In this document: piece by piece, positions 20,070 to 30,140 of the stretch
How the letters are laid out: each line of letters starts with the position of its first letter
Position numbering within the stretch: position 1 is the first letter of the stretch
Notes under the pieces: generated by a model
What the model saw: only the letters and a program-made list of their open reading frames with translations
The model's database searches: none
What the model was told of the DNA's origin: nothing
Program-made: the position numbers and the translations under genes
Source of the DNA: Rhodococcus oxybenzonivorans
Lineage (GTDB): Bacteria > Actinomycetota > Actinomycetes > Mycobacteriales > Mycobacteriaceae
Direction: 5' to 3'
DNA length: 64,000 nt
Assembly: GCF_003130705.1 (NCBI RefSeq)
Contig: NZ_CP021355.1
Span: 496,001-560,000 of the forward strand

Positions 20070-20177
20070 CGGCTGCTCCCGTCGTTACCGAACATTTCGC
20101 GATCAACTGTTCCAAATCGGACGCATCCGGGCCATTTGGTTCTGGTCCGGCAATGCTATTGGGGAAATGCTGAACTC

Positions 20178-20390
20178 ATGTCCGATACCGAACAATCACA
20201 GTCCACCCCCCGTCGACCCGGGCCGGGCAACGAAGCACCGCCGGGCATTCTCATCACCCGTGTCCGCGGATACAACCTTTTCAACACGGTCTTCTTCGGC
20301 GGACGCCGACGACGATTCGCCACCGCGCTCGCGGCGGAAAGCGGGGCGAGCCGCGGTGATCACGTGCTGGACATCGGTTGCGGGCCATGA
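20178..20390 (+). pseudogene. SAM-dependent methyltransferase N-terminal fragment
   Basis: The protein starts MSDTEQSQSTPRRPGPGNE, continues ITRVRGYNLFNTVFFGGRRR and ends at VLDIGCGP-stop. DIGCGxG is motif I of class I methyltransferases, so the gene is cut inside the SAM-binding loop, where the hydroxyacid-dehydrogenase relic on the other strand begins. Confidence 0.7.
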
Positions 20391-20938
20391 CGATTTGTCC
20401 CGACCCCTGGCCGAACAGCGCTGGATCGTCATGTCGAACCCTCCGGCACGGCGTGCCGTGGCGGCAGCGATGCGACCGGAACCGATCAGGCCGAGTGTGG
20501 CACCCGTTACATCTTGCCCAGCAACAGGTTCGGCGACCAACCGAAAAACTCGCCTAGCCGAAGGAATCCGTCGGCATCAACGCAACGTCGGGCGGTAGCG
20601 AGGATCAGCAGCAGCGCGATGTCCGCTGTCGGCGCGGTGAGCACCCCGAGGGTATTTCCGACCATAATTCCCCGAGCGGTGGCGGCGGCAACGTCGATGT
20701 TGTCGAATCCCACCGCGTAGTTCGAGATTCCGTCGATCCGTGCGTCGGCGAGTTCCTCGGCGCCGAGGCGATCGGTGAGCTGGGACAGCACGACCGAGTA
20801 CGTCCCCGACTCGCAGGCGGCCACCAGTTCCTCCGGGGAGTGCTCGTGTTCCCATACCGTGACCGATCCCGCAGCGGCAAGCAGGCCAGTGGCGGGATCC
20901 GGCAGCGGTGTGGTGACGAGGAATCGCGGAGTGCTCAC
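20391..20938 (-). pseudogene. D-2-hydroxyacid dehydrogenase relic
   Basis: The minus-strand GTG start gives STPRFLVTTPLPDPATGLLA, ISNYAVGFDNIDVAAATARG, VLTAPTADIALLLILATARR and WSPNLLLGKM. After a shift near 20510 it continues VTGATLGLIGSGRIAAATA (NAD-binding GxGxIG) and then breaks off. The N-terminal half and part of the nucleotide-binding domain are recognisable; the catalytic Glu/His segment is gone. It was coupled by GTGA overlap to the frame upstream. Confidence 0.8.
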
Positions 20939-21079
20939 ACCGCGTCCTCAAAGAGCGCGGGTGTGCTGATACCTGATGCGTCCAGGTGAGTACATGTCTC
21001 GGCGAGGACTGCACCGTCCTGGAGCATTACCGCGTGGAGGGTGCCCCGCGCACCGGTCCAGGCAAGGTCACGCCCCATG
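20935..21079 (-). pseudogene. Unidentified C-terminal fragment coupled to the dehydrogenase
   Basis: The minus strand reads MGRDLAWTGARGTLHAVML and ETCTHLDASGISTPALFEDA, then TGA overlapping the dehydrogenase GTG by four bases. The tight overlap suggests the last codons of a real upstream operon gene. I cannot name the family. Confidence 0.35.
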
Positions 21080-21109
21080 GCGGTGTTCACAATGTCGTTG
21101 CCCTTTGTG

Positions 21110-21217
21110 TTCGGGCGTTACCACCAGGCCTGGTGCCAACCACCTAGATATCGCCCGACGCGGTATCGATAGGAATGATCGGCTCGGCAGGTACCGGTGG
21201 AAGGTCGAACGCACTAT
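21110..21217 (+). pseudogene. IS5-type transposase relic, 5' exon of the group II intron
   Basis: RPGANHLDIARRGIDRNDRL and GRYRWKVERT is the conserved segment before the last helix of IS5-family transposases. It stops exactly at the intron 5' end (GTGCG at 21218) and resumes at 23586. Confidence 0.7.
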
Positions 21218-21751
21218 GTGCGCCGCGAGGCGCTCTGTCGTATCCCCGGTTCAGCCGGGAAGGACTTGGAGGGAGGTTCTTGGGTCGGGTGGCTGACCTG
21301 GATCCGAAAGGTGAAGGGGACAAGAGCATGCCAGGACACCCGGTGGTCGGGCCCAGTGGTCGGGGCGACGCATTGGGGAGGACCGGCGTGATAGGGCGAA
21401 AGAGGGATTGTCTGAAGCCCAATCTCCAGTTGATGCAAGTTCCCATCTACCGGAAGGACCGCTGTAACCGGTGCCGTGCTCTGTGTCGGAGTCGATGGTG
21501 ACCGACACAACCTCCGGAGCGCGGAGCGACGCCCAGCGAGGGTGTTCAAGGAGATGAATGGGCCGCCTACGTCACGCTGCTACGTACGACAGAGACGAAC
21601 GCGGGATCGCCTACCGGGCGCGAGCCCCATGGCGACGGAAGCCTCGCAGTAGTCGCCGGAGTCACGACCGGCCGAGGAGGTCGGGAAAGCCGACCACAAG
21701 GGCGAAGGAGGCCAGGTGATGTGGACACGACCAGATCGGGAGGTATGCGTA

Positions 21752-23434
21752 ATGCAGAGCGCCGAAACGGTGCTGAGTGTCCTGTGTGAGCGCGGCAGAC
21801 GCGGGCTGCCGTGCGATGAGCTGTATCGGCAACTGTTCAATCCGCAGCTGTATCTGCTGGCCTACGGGCGAATCTACGCCAACCAGGGTGCGATGACGCC
21901 CGGGGTCACACAGGAAACCGTGGACGGCATGTCCCAGGCAAAGATCGGTCGCATCATCGGTGCGATGCGTCACGAGCGCTACCGATCCCGTCCGGTCCGC
22001 AGGGTGCGCATCCCGAAGAAGAACGGGACTACGCGCCCGCTGGGATTGCCGACCTGGTCGGACAAGCTCGTCGGTGAAGTGATATGGCTCCGTATGGAGG
22101 CGTACTGCGAGCCGACGTTCTCCGATCGTTCACACGGATTCCGTCCCGGTCGCGGTTGTCACACCGCCTCGCGGGAGATCGCCCACACCTGGACCGGGAC
22201 GGCCTGGTTTATCGAGGGAGACATCGCCGACTGCTTCGGGTCACTCGACCACGACATGATGATCGAGACCCTGTCGGAGAAGATCCACGACAACCGGTTC
22301 CTGCGGCTGGTGCGCAACATGCTCGAGGCCGGATACCTCGAGGATTGGACCTGGGGTGCCACGCTGTCGGGTGCTCCCCAAGGCGGAGTGGCTTCCCCAA
22401 TCCTGTCCTCGATCTACCTGCACAAACTGGACGAGTTCGTCGAGACGGTCCTCATCCCGGAGTACACCCGAGGGGAACGCAGGGCGCGCAACCCTGCCTA
22501 CCTGGAACTGCAGAACTGGCTGGCCAAGGCCCGTCGACGCGGTGACCGGGCCGAGGCCCGGAGCTGCGGCGGGAAATGGTTCGACCTGCCCAGCTCCGAT
22601 CCGGATGACCCGGGACATCGGCGGCTGCGCTACTGCAGATACGCAGATGATCATCTGCTCGGGTTCGCCGGACCGAAGGCAGAAGCCGAGGAGATCAAAC
22701 AGCGGTTGGCGCAGTTCCTGCGTGATGAACTCAAACTGGAACTGTCCCACGACAAGACGCTGATCACCCACGCCCGCACAGGCGCGGCCCGATTCCTCGG
22801 TTACGAGATCACCGTTCAGCACAACAGCAGCAAGTTCACCCGGCGCCGCCGTGCGGTCAACGGGCAGGTCGCGCTGCGTGTGCCGCTGGAGGTGATCAAG
22901 GCCAAATGCGCCCCGTACCTGCAACGCGGCAAACCCGCCAAGCAGGCAGTCCTGACCAACGGCGACGACTACACCATCGTCTCCACGTTCGGGGCCATCT
23001 ACCGGGGCATCGTCCAGTACTACCTGCCGGCCGGAGACGTCCACCGGCTGCATCGATTGCGCTGGGTCATGGAGACCTCGATGCTCAAGACCCTGGCGGG
23101 TAAGCACCGCTCATCGGTGTCGAAGATGGCGGCCAAGCACAAAGCCACTGTCCAGACACCGCACGGGCCACGCACCTGCTTCGAAGCGCGTATCGAACGC
23201 GACGGCAGACAGCCACCGGTCGCACGGTTCGGGGGCATCCCACTCCACCGGCAGAAGTCGGCGACGCTCGTCGACCGCCAGCCGACCCGGGTCGACTATC
23301 CGCACAAGGAACTGATCACACGGCTCCTGGCGGATACCTGCGAGATCTGTCGGCAGACGGGCAGCGTGGAGGTCCACCACGTCCGCGCTCGCAGATCACG
23401 GCATACCCGGCCCCCTACGCCCCAAATGGGCTGA
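21752..23434 (+). CDS. ltrA: Group II intron reverse transcriptase/maturase with broken HNH domain
   Basis: This 560-residue protein includes the RT blocks GAMTPGVTQETVDGMS, IPKKNGTTRPLGLPTWSDK, SHGFRPGRGCHTA, GDIADCFGSLDHD, LSGAPQGGVASPILSSIYL and the catalytic YADD (CRYADDHLLGFAG). It also has the maturase X domain and the first half of an HNH endonuclease (CEICRQTGSVEVHHVRA). A frameshift near 23390 ends the frame early; the second CxxC of HNH (VVCTTCHDHIY) continues in the next frame to 23531. RT and maturase may be intact while DNA cleavage is probably lost. The ATG at 21752 has a GGGAGG site upstream; an earlier in-frame ATG exists at 21719. Confidence 0.85.
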   Translation: MQSAETVLSVLCERGRRGLPCDELYRQLFNPQLYLLAYGRIYANQGAMTPGVTQETVDGMSQAKIGRIIGAMRHERYRSRPVRRVRIPKKNGTTRPLGLPTWSDKLVGEVIWLRMEAYCEPTFSDRSHGFRPGRGCHTASREIAHTWTGTAWFIEGDIADCFGSLDHDMMIETLSEKIHDNRFLRLVRNMLEAGYLEDWTWGATLSGAPQGGVASPILSSIYLHKLDEFVETVLIPEYTRGERRARNPAYLELQNWLAKARRRGDRAEARSCGGKWFDLPSSDPDDPGHRRLRYCRYADDHLLGFAGPKAEAEEIKQRLAQFLRDELKLELSHDKTLITHARTGAARFLGYEITVQHNSSKFTRRRRAVNGQVALRVPLEVIKAKCAPYLQRGKPAKQAVLTNGDDYTIVSTFGAIYRGIVQYYLPAGDVHRLHRLRWVMETSMLKTLAGKHRSSVSKMAAKHKATVQTPHGPRTCFEARIERDGRQPPVARFGGIPLHRQKSATLVDRQPTRVDYPHKELITRLLADTCEICRQTGSVEVHHVRARRSRHTRPPTPQMG

Positions 23435-23538
23435 GGCCATGGCGAAACGGCGGCGCAAGACCCTCGTGGTCTGCACCACCTGCCATGACCACATCTACAC
23501 GGGGCAGTCGGCCGCATCGCCCACGCAATAGTCACCGG

Positions 23539-23573
23539 AGAGCCGGATGATCGAGAAACCATCAAGTCCGGTT
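23539..23573 (+). ncRNA. Group II intron domain V
   Basis: A 35-nt hairpin begins GAGCCGG and closes CCGGTTC, with a GAAA loop. It carries the catalytic AGC triad near its 5' end, the hallmark of domain V. Confidence 0.75.
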
Positions 23574-23585
23574 CGGCCGACCCAT

Positions 23586-23701
23586 CCGCCTGGCTCACCG
23601 GCTACCGACGCCTGACCATCCGCTACGAACGCCACGGGGAACACTTCCACCTCGCCGCCGCACTCACCTGTTTCAAGAAACTCCCACAAGAGACAAGCTC
23701 T
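23586..23701 (+). pseudogene. IS5-type transposase relic, 3' exon
   Basis: AWLTGYRRLTIRYERHGEHF and HLAAALTCFKKL are the C terminus of an IS5-family transposase. The frame then runs into the duplicated flavin-reductase block without its own stop, so the IS end was lost at 23702. Confidence 0.7.
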
Positions 23702-23719
23702 CTAAGAGGAGATGGCGAG

Positions 23720-24205
23720 ATGACCACGACAGTCTTCGACCCCAAGGAACTGCGCAGAATCTTCTCCGGCTGCCCCAGCGGTGTCGTCGCCATCTGCGCC
23801 GAGATCGACGGTGCACCCACGGGCATGGCGGTCAGCACGTTCGTACCGGTATCCCTCGAACCGGCACTGGTAGGGGTGTTCATCCAGAACACCTCACGCA
23901 CCTGGCCGATGCTCGAACGAGGAACCCGGCTCGGACTGAGCGTGCTCGGGTCGGACAACGAGTACGCGGCCACCGCGTTGGCCATGAAAGAGGGGAATCG
24001 GTTCGAATCGATCACCACCACAGTCGCCGACTCCGGCGCCGTCTATGTCGACGGCGCAACAACATGGCTCGAGGGCGCGGTGTGGTCGAAAACCTCGGCA
24101 GGAGACCACTTCATGGTCCTCTTGGAAGTGCACTCGGCCACGATTCACGACGTCGCCGGTCCCCTGATCTTCCATGCCAGCAACTTCCACAGACTTCCGG
24201 CCTGA
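23720..24205 (+). CDS. HpaC-like flavin reductase, copy 2
   Basis: The 161-residue product has the same sequence as the gene at 8699-9184; the only base change I noticed inside it (GGC/GGT) is silent. Both copies keep their ribosome-binding site and the downstream unknown gene, so both may be expressed. Upstream DNA differs, so their promoters cannot be the same: here the reductase follows the intron/IS5 relic. Confidence 0.9.
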   Translation: MTTTVFDPKELRRIFSGCPSGVVAICAEIDGAPTGMAVSTFVPVSLEPALVGVFIQNTSRTWPMLERGTRLGLSVLGSDNEYAATALAMKEGNRFESITTTVADSGAVYVDGATTWLEGAVWSKTSAGDHFMVLLEVHSATIHDVAGPLIFHASNFHRLPA

Positions 24206-24221
24206 CCAAGGGGTGTCCACC

Positions 24222-24656
24222 ATGATTCGATCAGTGACAATGCACAACGAGACGGCGCCGTCCTTCGTGCCGGAACGCATCGTCGAAATCTCGACATGGT
24301 CGGGTCCACGAACCTACGAGGAACTCATCGACGCCGACGCCGTCGAACTCGACATCGAAAGCCTCGACAGATACGAGCAGGCCGCACTCGGTGTACGCGC
24401 GGTTTACGCGGCCGCAAACCTTCCCACACCACCGCTGCTGATCCGCATCAATACCTGCCTCGCCGCAACAGCACGCGAGGCGATGCAAGAGTTCGAGCGG
24501 ACCGTCGGCCGCGGTAGCCAAGCCCACCGCAAACATGTCTGGTTCGTCGGAACCGAGAACGGCCTGCGTGGCCTCGTCCAAGACCTTCAAGTCCTCCGTC
24601 TCGGCGACGGCGTGTCATGCATCCCCGCTCCCCAGTTGACGGCATCGGCCCACTGA
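24222..24656 (+). CDS. Unknown 144-residue protein, copy 2
   Basis: This is the second copy of the protein at 9201-9641, lacking one Asp-Ala pair in the acidic repeat. Preservation of both frames suggests recent duplication rather than selection. The function is unknown. Confidence 0.6.
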   Translation: MIRSVTMHNETAPSFVPERIVEISTWSGPRTYEELIDADAVELDIESLDRYEQAALGVRAVYAAANLPTPPLLIRINTCLAATAREAMQEFERTVGRGSQAHRKHVWFVGTENGLRGLVQDLQVLRLGDGVSCIPAPQLTASAH

Positions 24657-25312
24657 CGACCGGCGCTGATCCGTCCAGCACGGACACCCGAACTCCAACC
24701 AACCCCGGACGCAGCTATTCCAACGATGTGACATCGGTCCGCGTTGCTGCGACCGGTCTACGGGCACCAGAAGAAAGGAGCTTCAGATGGGCACGCGAAG
24801 ATCGCCGAACGTGCCCCGCGTCGCAAGAGCCTCGTACCGCTGGTCACGACCCTGTCCACCGTGATCAGCGCCCCGGTTCACCTGATCCGCCCCTCTGCTC
24901 CGGCTTGCTACGGGTCTCTACCTGTCCTAGGTCCGCACAGCCCGGATACGGCGCAAGGAGCGCCTGCAATGCGCAGTGGTGGTGCTGCACCTTGCGGACC
25001 GATGGCCAATAGCGCGAGGCTGACCAGTGGTTATCGAGGTAACCGGCGACAGGGTCTGGTGTCGAAGATCTGGATGCATGACGAACCGAGGCTGGTCGGC
25101 GTAGTCGATAGGCGCATACCGTGGACGCGGTCGTGGTCGGTCAAGTTCGGTAAGGATGTACGCCCGGCGCTCCGACCGGCGCATCGATCGACCGGAGCCC
25201 GCGTACTGCGGAATCGGTTCCGGCCGCGGGTGGGAGCGCCCAGGGATATCCTTAGGTGTTGCTCACTACGTTCGTCGGCCAGTTCGACCTGCAACCGTGA
25301 AGAGATGTGGCG

Positions 25313-28300
25313 ATGAACAACGTCGATCCATTCGCGACTCAGCGCGACGTGTCCGGAGCGGTCACGGCGGAGCTTGCCGCGGCTGGGTTCGAGGATGCGC
25401 TCGAGATCGGACGCGGCGGGTTCGGGATCGTGTACCGGTGCACGCAGACGGCGCTCGAACGCACGGTGGCTGTCAAGGTCCTTACCGCGGATCTCGACGA
25501 ACAGAACCGGGAACGGTTCATGCGAGAGCAGCGGGCGGCGGGTCGGCTGACCGGTCATCCCAACATCGTCAACATTCTCCATGCCGACGTCACCGATAAC
25601 GGCCGACCCTTCATTGTGATGCCTTACTGTGCCCGGGGCTCTGTCGACGCCCGGATCCGGCGTCACGGCCCGCTTCCGCTGGGCGACGTGCTCCGGCTCG
25701 GTGTGAAGATGGCCGGCGCCCTGGAAGCCGCGCACGATCTCGGCATCCTCCATCGCGACATCAAGCCCGCGAACATACTGCTCACAGACTACGGCGAGCC
25801 GGTGCTGACGGACTTCGGCATCGCACACATCACCGGTGGGTTCGTGACCACCGCAGGGGTGGTCACGGGGTCACCGGCTTTTACTGCGCCGGAAGTCATA
25901 GCCGGACGTCCCGCGACCACGTCCGCGGACGTCTACGGTCTCGGCGCGACCCTGTTCACGGCGATCACTGGTCACGCCGCGTTCGAACGTCGCAGCGGCG
26001 AGCAACTGATGGCGCAGTTCCTGCGAATCACCTCCGAGCCGGTACCGAACCCACGCGAGCACGGCGTTTCAGAGGACGTCAGCGCAATCATCGAACAGGC
26101 CATGGCCAGTGACCCGGCGGCTCGCCCGGCTGCCGCGGAGTTGAGCCACCATCTGCGCGAGGCCCAATTACGGCATGGATTCGCGGTCGACGAGATCGCT
26201 CTGCACACCACCGAGCCAGGAGCAGCGACCGACGCACCTCCCGGGAAAGGTGCGTCGCCCACACCGTCGTGGTCGGCCGATTCGGGGCGAGGGGGTCAAC
26301 TCCCGCTGGAGTTGACCAGTTTCGTCGACCGGCGCACGGAGCTGACCGCGGCGAAGAACGCGTTGACGAGCGCGCGGCTGCTGACCCTGACCGGCACCGG
26401 TGGGGTCGGAAAGACCCGCCTGGCACTGCGTATCGCCACCAAGGTGCGCCGCGACTTCGCGGACGGCATCACGCTTGTGGAACTCGGGGAGTTGCGCGAC
26501 GAGTTGCTCTTGGCAGGGGTGGTGGCAAACGCGCTGGGATTACGTGACCAATCGGCGCGACCGATACGCGAGGTGCTTATCGATTTCCTCGCCGGGCGAG
26601 AACAGTTGCTGGTCTTGGACAATTGCGAGCAACTGGTGCCCGCGGTCGCCAAGCTCACCGAGACCCTGCTTCGCACCTGCCCGCGGCTGCGGATTCTCGC
26701 CACCAGTCGCGAATCGCTCGGCATCGGCGGGGAAGCGGTGCTGCTTGTGCCACCGCTGGGCGTCCCGGATCCCGACGACCTGCCGCGAGGGATGGCGGGC
26801 AACGACGCGGTCACCTTGTTCGCCGAACGCGGAGCCGCCGCGGCCCCGGGATTCGGGGTGACCGACGACAACAGGGTCACCATCGCTCGGATCTGCCAGC
26901 GATTGGACGGGCTTCCGTTACCGATCGAGCTGGCCGCCGCGCGGTTGCGGGCGATGACGCCGGAACAGATACTGCAACGCTTGACCGACCGGTACGTACT
27001 GTTGACCCAGGGCAGCCGGGATGCGCCGTCGAGACAGCAAACGCTCCGGATGTGCATCGACTGGAGTTACGACCTGTGTACACCGGCGGAGCAGCGGCTG
27101 TGGGCGCAGCTGTCGGTGTTCGCCGGCAGTTTCGATCTCGATGCCGCCGAACAAATCTGCGGCCCAGATCTGCCCGCGCAGGAAATACTCGACACGGTGA
27201 CCTACCTCGTCGACAAGTCGATTCTGACACGGGAGCCGACCGGTGCTGAGATGCGGTTTCGGATGCTCGAGACCGTGCGCGACTACGGCCGAGAAAAGGC
27301 CCAGGAGAGTGGCGAGTACACCGAACTGCGTCAGCGACACCGAGACTGGTGTCAACGCCTTGTTCTCGACATGGAATCTCAGTGGATCAGCTCACGCGAG
27401 CTCGAGTTGATCACCACACTCGTGCGGGAGCACCCGAATCTTCGGGACGCATTGGAATTCTGTGTCTCCGAGAGCCCCGAAACCGGGCTCCGGATCGTGG
27501 CCGCCTTGTACCCGTTCTGGCTTTCCCGGGGTCTGTTCAGTGAAGGCAGGCGATGGCTCGAACGGCTTCTCGCCCATTCACCGTCCGCGCCGACCGCCGA
27601 TCACGCCAAGGCACTCTATGTCGGCAGCATGATGGCCGGAATCCAAGGGGACCTGCAGGCGGCGGCCGCCCTGATGGACGATGCACGCGAGCTCGCCGCT
27701 AAAACACACGACCCGCTGACACGCGCACACATCAACGGTGCAGTCGGCTACGCCGCCCTCTTCGGTGGACATCCGTCAGACGCACGTGCTCACCTTGAGA
27801 AAGCTGTCCAGACATACACCGGGCGTAACGATGTCGTCGAGGTCGTAGCGCTCATAGGCCTCGGCTTGGCAGACGAATTCCTCGGCGACACCGAACACGC
27901 CATCGAATGCTACGAGCGCGTTCTGGCAATCACCGATGCACGGGGCGAATCGGTATTCCGGTCGTACTCCCAATGGGGGCTGGCGGTCGCCGTATGGCGA
28001 CGCGGTGAGCGTGAACGAGGTGTCCAGCTCCTCGAGCAGGCCCTGCGAGTTGACCTCGAGGTGAACGACCGGCTCAATGCCAGCCTGTGCCTGCAGGCGC
28101 TGGCATGGATCGGCGCCGAGGACCAGAATGCACGACGTGCGGTCGTACTGATGGGCGCCTCACAAGAATTGAGCCGGTCGGTGGGCATGCCGATCGTCTT
28201 ATTGCCCAACTTGAGTGAGTACCAGGATGAATTCGAAGGCGCCACGCGGCGCGCGTTGAGCAAGGAAGCTTTCGCGTCCGGGCACCGGGATGGTGCGGCA

Positions 28301-28570
28301 CTGACTTTCGACGCCGCCGTCGCCTACGCGTTGGGTCAGCACCATCCTCCTGAAGCGCCGCCACCTGGCGGTCCCGCCGCACACCTGACAAAGCGCGAGC
28401 GGGAGGTTGCTGGATTGATCGCCGAAGGCCTGACAAACAAGGAGATCGCCGCTCGGTTGGTGATATCCCCGCGCACTGCACAAGGGCACGTCGAACACCT
28501 GCTGACGAAACTGGGATTCACCTCACGTACACAGGTCGCTGCATGGTTTGTCGAAAGGGAAAATTCTTGA
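25313..28570 (+). CDS. Ser/Thr kinase-ATPase-LuxR multidomain regulator
   Basis: This 1085-residue cytoplasmic regulator has three parts. Residues about 15-290 form a Hanks-type kinase with the glycine loop GRGGFGIVYRC, lysine VAVKVL, HRDIKPANILL and DFG. Residues about 335-700 form an AfsR/MalT-like STAND ATPase with Walker A TGTGGVGKTRLAL, Walker B LLVLDNCEQL and ILATSRESLGI. TPR-like helices follow, and a C-terminal LuxR helix-turn-helix has LTKREREVAGLIAEGLTNKE and VISPRTAQGHVEHLL. Kinase catalytic residues are present, so it may autophosphorylate in response to a signal. The target is unknown; it sits alone between a duplicated block and IS relics. The ATG at 25313 is preferred to the GTG six bases earlier. 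Confidence 0.9.
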   Translation: MNNVDPFATQRDVSGAVTAELAAAGFEDALEIGRGGFGIVYRCTQTALERTVAVKVLTADLDEQNRERFMREQRAAGRLTGHPNIVNILHADVTDNGRPFIVMPYCARGSVDARIRRHGPLPLGDVLRLGVKMAGALEAAHDLGILHRDIKPANILLTDYGEPVLTDFGIAHITGGFVTTAGVVTGSPAFTAPEVIAGRPATTSADVYGLGATLFTAITGHAAFERRSGEQLMAQFLRITSEPVPNPREHGVSEDVSAIIEQAMASDPAARPAAAELSHHLREAQLRHGFAVDEIALHTTEPGAATDAPPGKGASPTPSWSADSGRGGQLPLELTSFVDRRTELTAAKNALTSARLLTLTGTGGVGKTRLALRIATKVRRDFADGITLVELGELRDELLLAGVVANALGLRDQSARPIREVLIDFLAGREQLLVLDNCEQLVPAVAKLTETLLRTCPRLRILATSRESLGIGGEAVLLVPPLGVPDPDDLPRGMAGNDAVTLFAERGAAAAPGFGVTDDNRVTIARICQRLDGLPLPIELAAARLRAMTPEQILQRLTDRYVLLTQGSRDAPSRQQTLRMCIDWSYDLCTPAEQRLWAQLSVFAGSFDLDAAEQICGPDLPAQEILDTVTYLVDKSILTREPTGAEMRFRMLETVRDYGREKAQESGEYTELRQRHRDWCQRLVLDMESQWISSRELELITTLVREHPNLRDALEFCVSESPETGLRIVAALYPFWLSRGLFSEGRRWLERLLAHSPSAPTADHAKALYVGSMMAGIQGDLQAAAALMDDARELAAKTHDPLTRAHINGAVGYAALFGGHPSDARAHLEKAVQTYTGRNDVVEVVALIGLGLADEFLGDTEHAIECYERVLAITDARGESVFRSYSQWGLAVAVWRRGERERGVQLLEQALRVDLEVNDRLNASLCLQALAWIGAEDQNARRAVVLMGASQELSRSVGMPIVLLPNLSEYQDEFEGATRRALSKEAFASGHRDGAALTFDAAVAYALGQHHPPEAPPPGGPAAHLTKREREVAGLIAEGLTNKEIAARLVISPRTAQGHVEHLLTKLGFTSRTQVAAWFVERENS

Positions 28571-28675
28571 TCCCGCGACTCAAAACGATATCGCACGCAG
28601 TCTCTCCGCCCCACGAAGCCTCGATGAGCGCCTGCGCACGGAACAACGGTGTAACTCAGAAAGGAGATGCGCACT

Positions 28676-28858
28676 ATGACTGATGTGATTCGATCGTGAG
28701 ATAGAGACGAACTCGGTTCAGCTGACGGTCAACGATCCGCGGCTGAAGGAGCTGGTCGAGCAGGCACGGGCCGAAGGGTTGATCGGTTGCCCGGTGACGG
28801 GGAGTTGCTGGCGGAATTGACCAAGCTGGTGGGGGAGTCCGCGCTCGAAGGCGGGACG
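28676..28858 (+). pseudogene. IS256-family transposase N-terminal fragment
   Basis: An AAGGAG site and ATG start MTDVI, followed by frameshifted pieces equivalent to NDPRLKELVEQARAEG, GDGELLAELTKLV and ESALEG. This is the same N terminus as in the 7788-8132 relic. It is cut at 28858 by an IS110 fragment. Confidence 0.7.
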
Positions 28859-29610
28859 GGCGACGGTGGCTGTTCCGTCAGGACCTGCCCGAGGACGAGC
28901 ATCACGCAATCGGAGCGCTGTTACGGCAGCTGGATTTTCTCGGCAGCGAACTCGTCACCGCAGACCGCGAATTGGCGATCGAGGCGCTCGCCGATCCGGT
29001 GGTGCGCCGCCTGATGACCATCCCCGGAGTCGATGCGGTGGTCGGGGTGTCGGTGGTCGCTGCCGTCGGTGATTTCGGGCGGTTTGCCTCGGCCGAGAAA
29101 TTGGTGGCTTACCTGGGTCTGCATCCGAAGATTCGGCAGTCCGGAAATCAGCCGGCCAGTCACGGTCACATCACCAAGTCCGGTCGTGCGCAAACTCGCG
29201 GCATGCTGGTCGAGGCGGCGTGGGTAGCCTCCCGCGCACCAGGACCATTGCGGGCGTTCTTCAACCGCATCAAAGCACGGCGCGGACCTCGAGTCGCGGT
29301 GGTTGCTACGGCGCGGAAGCTGGCCGTCCTCTGTTGGCATCTGACCGCGTCCGGTGAGGACTATGCGTTCGCCCGACCCAGCCTGGTGGCGTTCAAGCAG
29401 CGCAAGCTTGCCCTTACCGCCGGCGCTCCGCGTGCACACGCCCGCCGGGGTCCCGGTTATGACTACAACGACAAGCAGTTGCGCAGGCACGAGCGAGAAG
29501 TGATCGAAGTTGCCGAACGCGCCTACGAAACACTTATCGCAGGCTGGCAGCCGCGGCGGCCGAATCACACCGCGACCGCAGCCTTCCGCGGTCGATCCAG
29601 CGGATCATAG
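28859..29610 (+). pseudogene. IS110-family transposase C-terminal half
   Basis: The open frame has RLMTIPGVDAVVGVSVVAAV, AEKLVAYLGLHPKIRQSGN, ASHGHITKSGRAQTRGMLVE and AVVATARKLAVLCWHLTASG, the transposase_20 half of an IS110 transposase. The N-terminal DEDD catalytic half is missing and replaced by the IS256 fragment, so it is not functional although about 240 codons stay open. It differs in sequence from the IS110 relic at 3.4-4.4 kb. Confidence 0.85.
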
Positions 29611-29759
29611 GGTGCCCGACTCCGCGGTCAAGGCAAACCGCTGCGCGGTGGCCTGGCGGCCAGCCCTGACCACGGACCCTGGCCGCCCACAGCTTGCTCT
29701 GAACCGACCGCGGAAAGGACGTAATGAGCTGTCCTGCTTAACCGTGGAGACTTGACGAT

Positions 29760-30140
29760 TACATCCGTCGAGCAGATGACACGCCTGATCTCGACGTCAC
29801 ATAGTCGAGGAAGGGAATGAATTCCGTCCAGGCGTTCTGCCAGAGCCGGATGATCGCCCGATACCTCGAGCCCCATTTGCCGGTGAACTCGTCGAACTGC
29901 TCCCGCGCCGCAGCCTCGTTGGCAGCGGTATAGATCGGTCGTAGATCTTGTGACATCTCGTCCCAGTACTTGCGGGACGCGTACCGAAACGTGTTGCGGA
30001 GCAGATGAATGACACAGGTCTGGACTATCGTTCGATCCCACACCGCGGTGATCGCGTCCGGCAGGCCGTTGCAGTCCGTCACACACCACAATGCACACAT
30101 CGGCGACACCTCGGTGCTTGAGCTCGTCGCCCCGAGCATG
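29760..30140 (-). pseudogene. IS256-family transposase C-terminal fragment
   Basis: The minus strand reads GLPDAITAVWDRTIVQTCVI, HLLRNTFRYASRKYWDEM and EQFDEFTGKWGSRYRAIIRL, the second half of the IS256 catalytic domain. A shift near 29800 truncates the end (IRRVICSTDVI in the next frame). It is fused upstream to unrelated sequence. Confidence 0.8.

Larger units (their letters stand above)
21218..23585 (+). mobile_element. Group II intron with reverse transcriptase, inserted in IS5-type transposase
   Basis: The 5' boundary GTGCG at 21218 and a domain V hairpin at 23539-23573 frame a maturase ORF. Joining 21217 to 23586 restores the transposase reading VERT-I-AWLTGYRRLTIRYER in frame, which fixes both splice sites to within a base or two. 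Only about 12 bases separate domain V from the inferred 3' splice site, too short for a standard domain VI. A frameshift in the HNH tail (see the CDS) means it may no longer be mobile. Confidence 0.75.
23702..25125 (+). repeat. 1.42-kb direct duplication, copy 2
   Basis: This is a near-identical copy of 8681-10110, six bases shorter. The left boundary abuts the IS5 relic; the right boundary lies upstream of the kinase-LuxR gene. The order and strand of the two genes inside are conserved. Confidence 0.95.
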
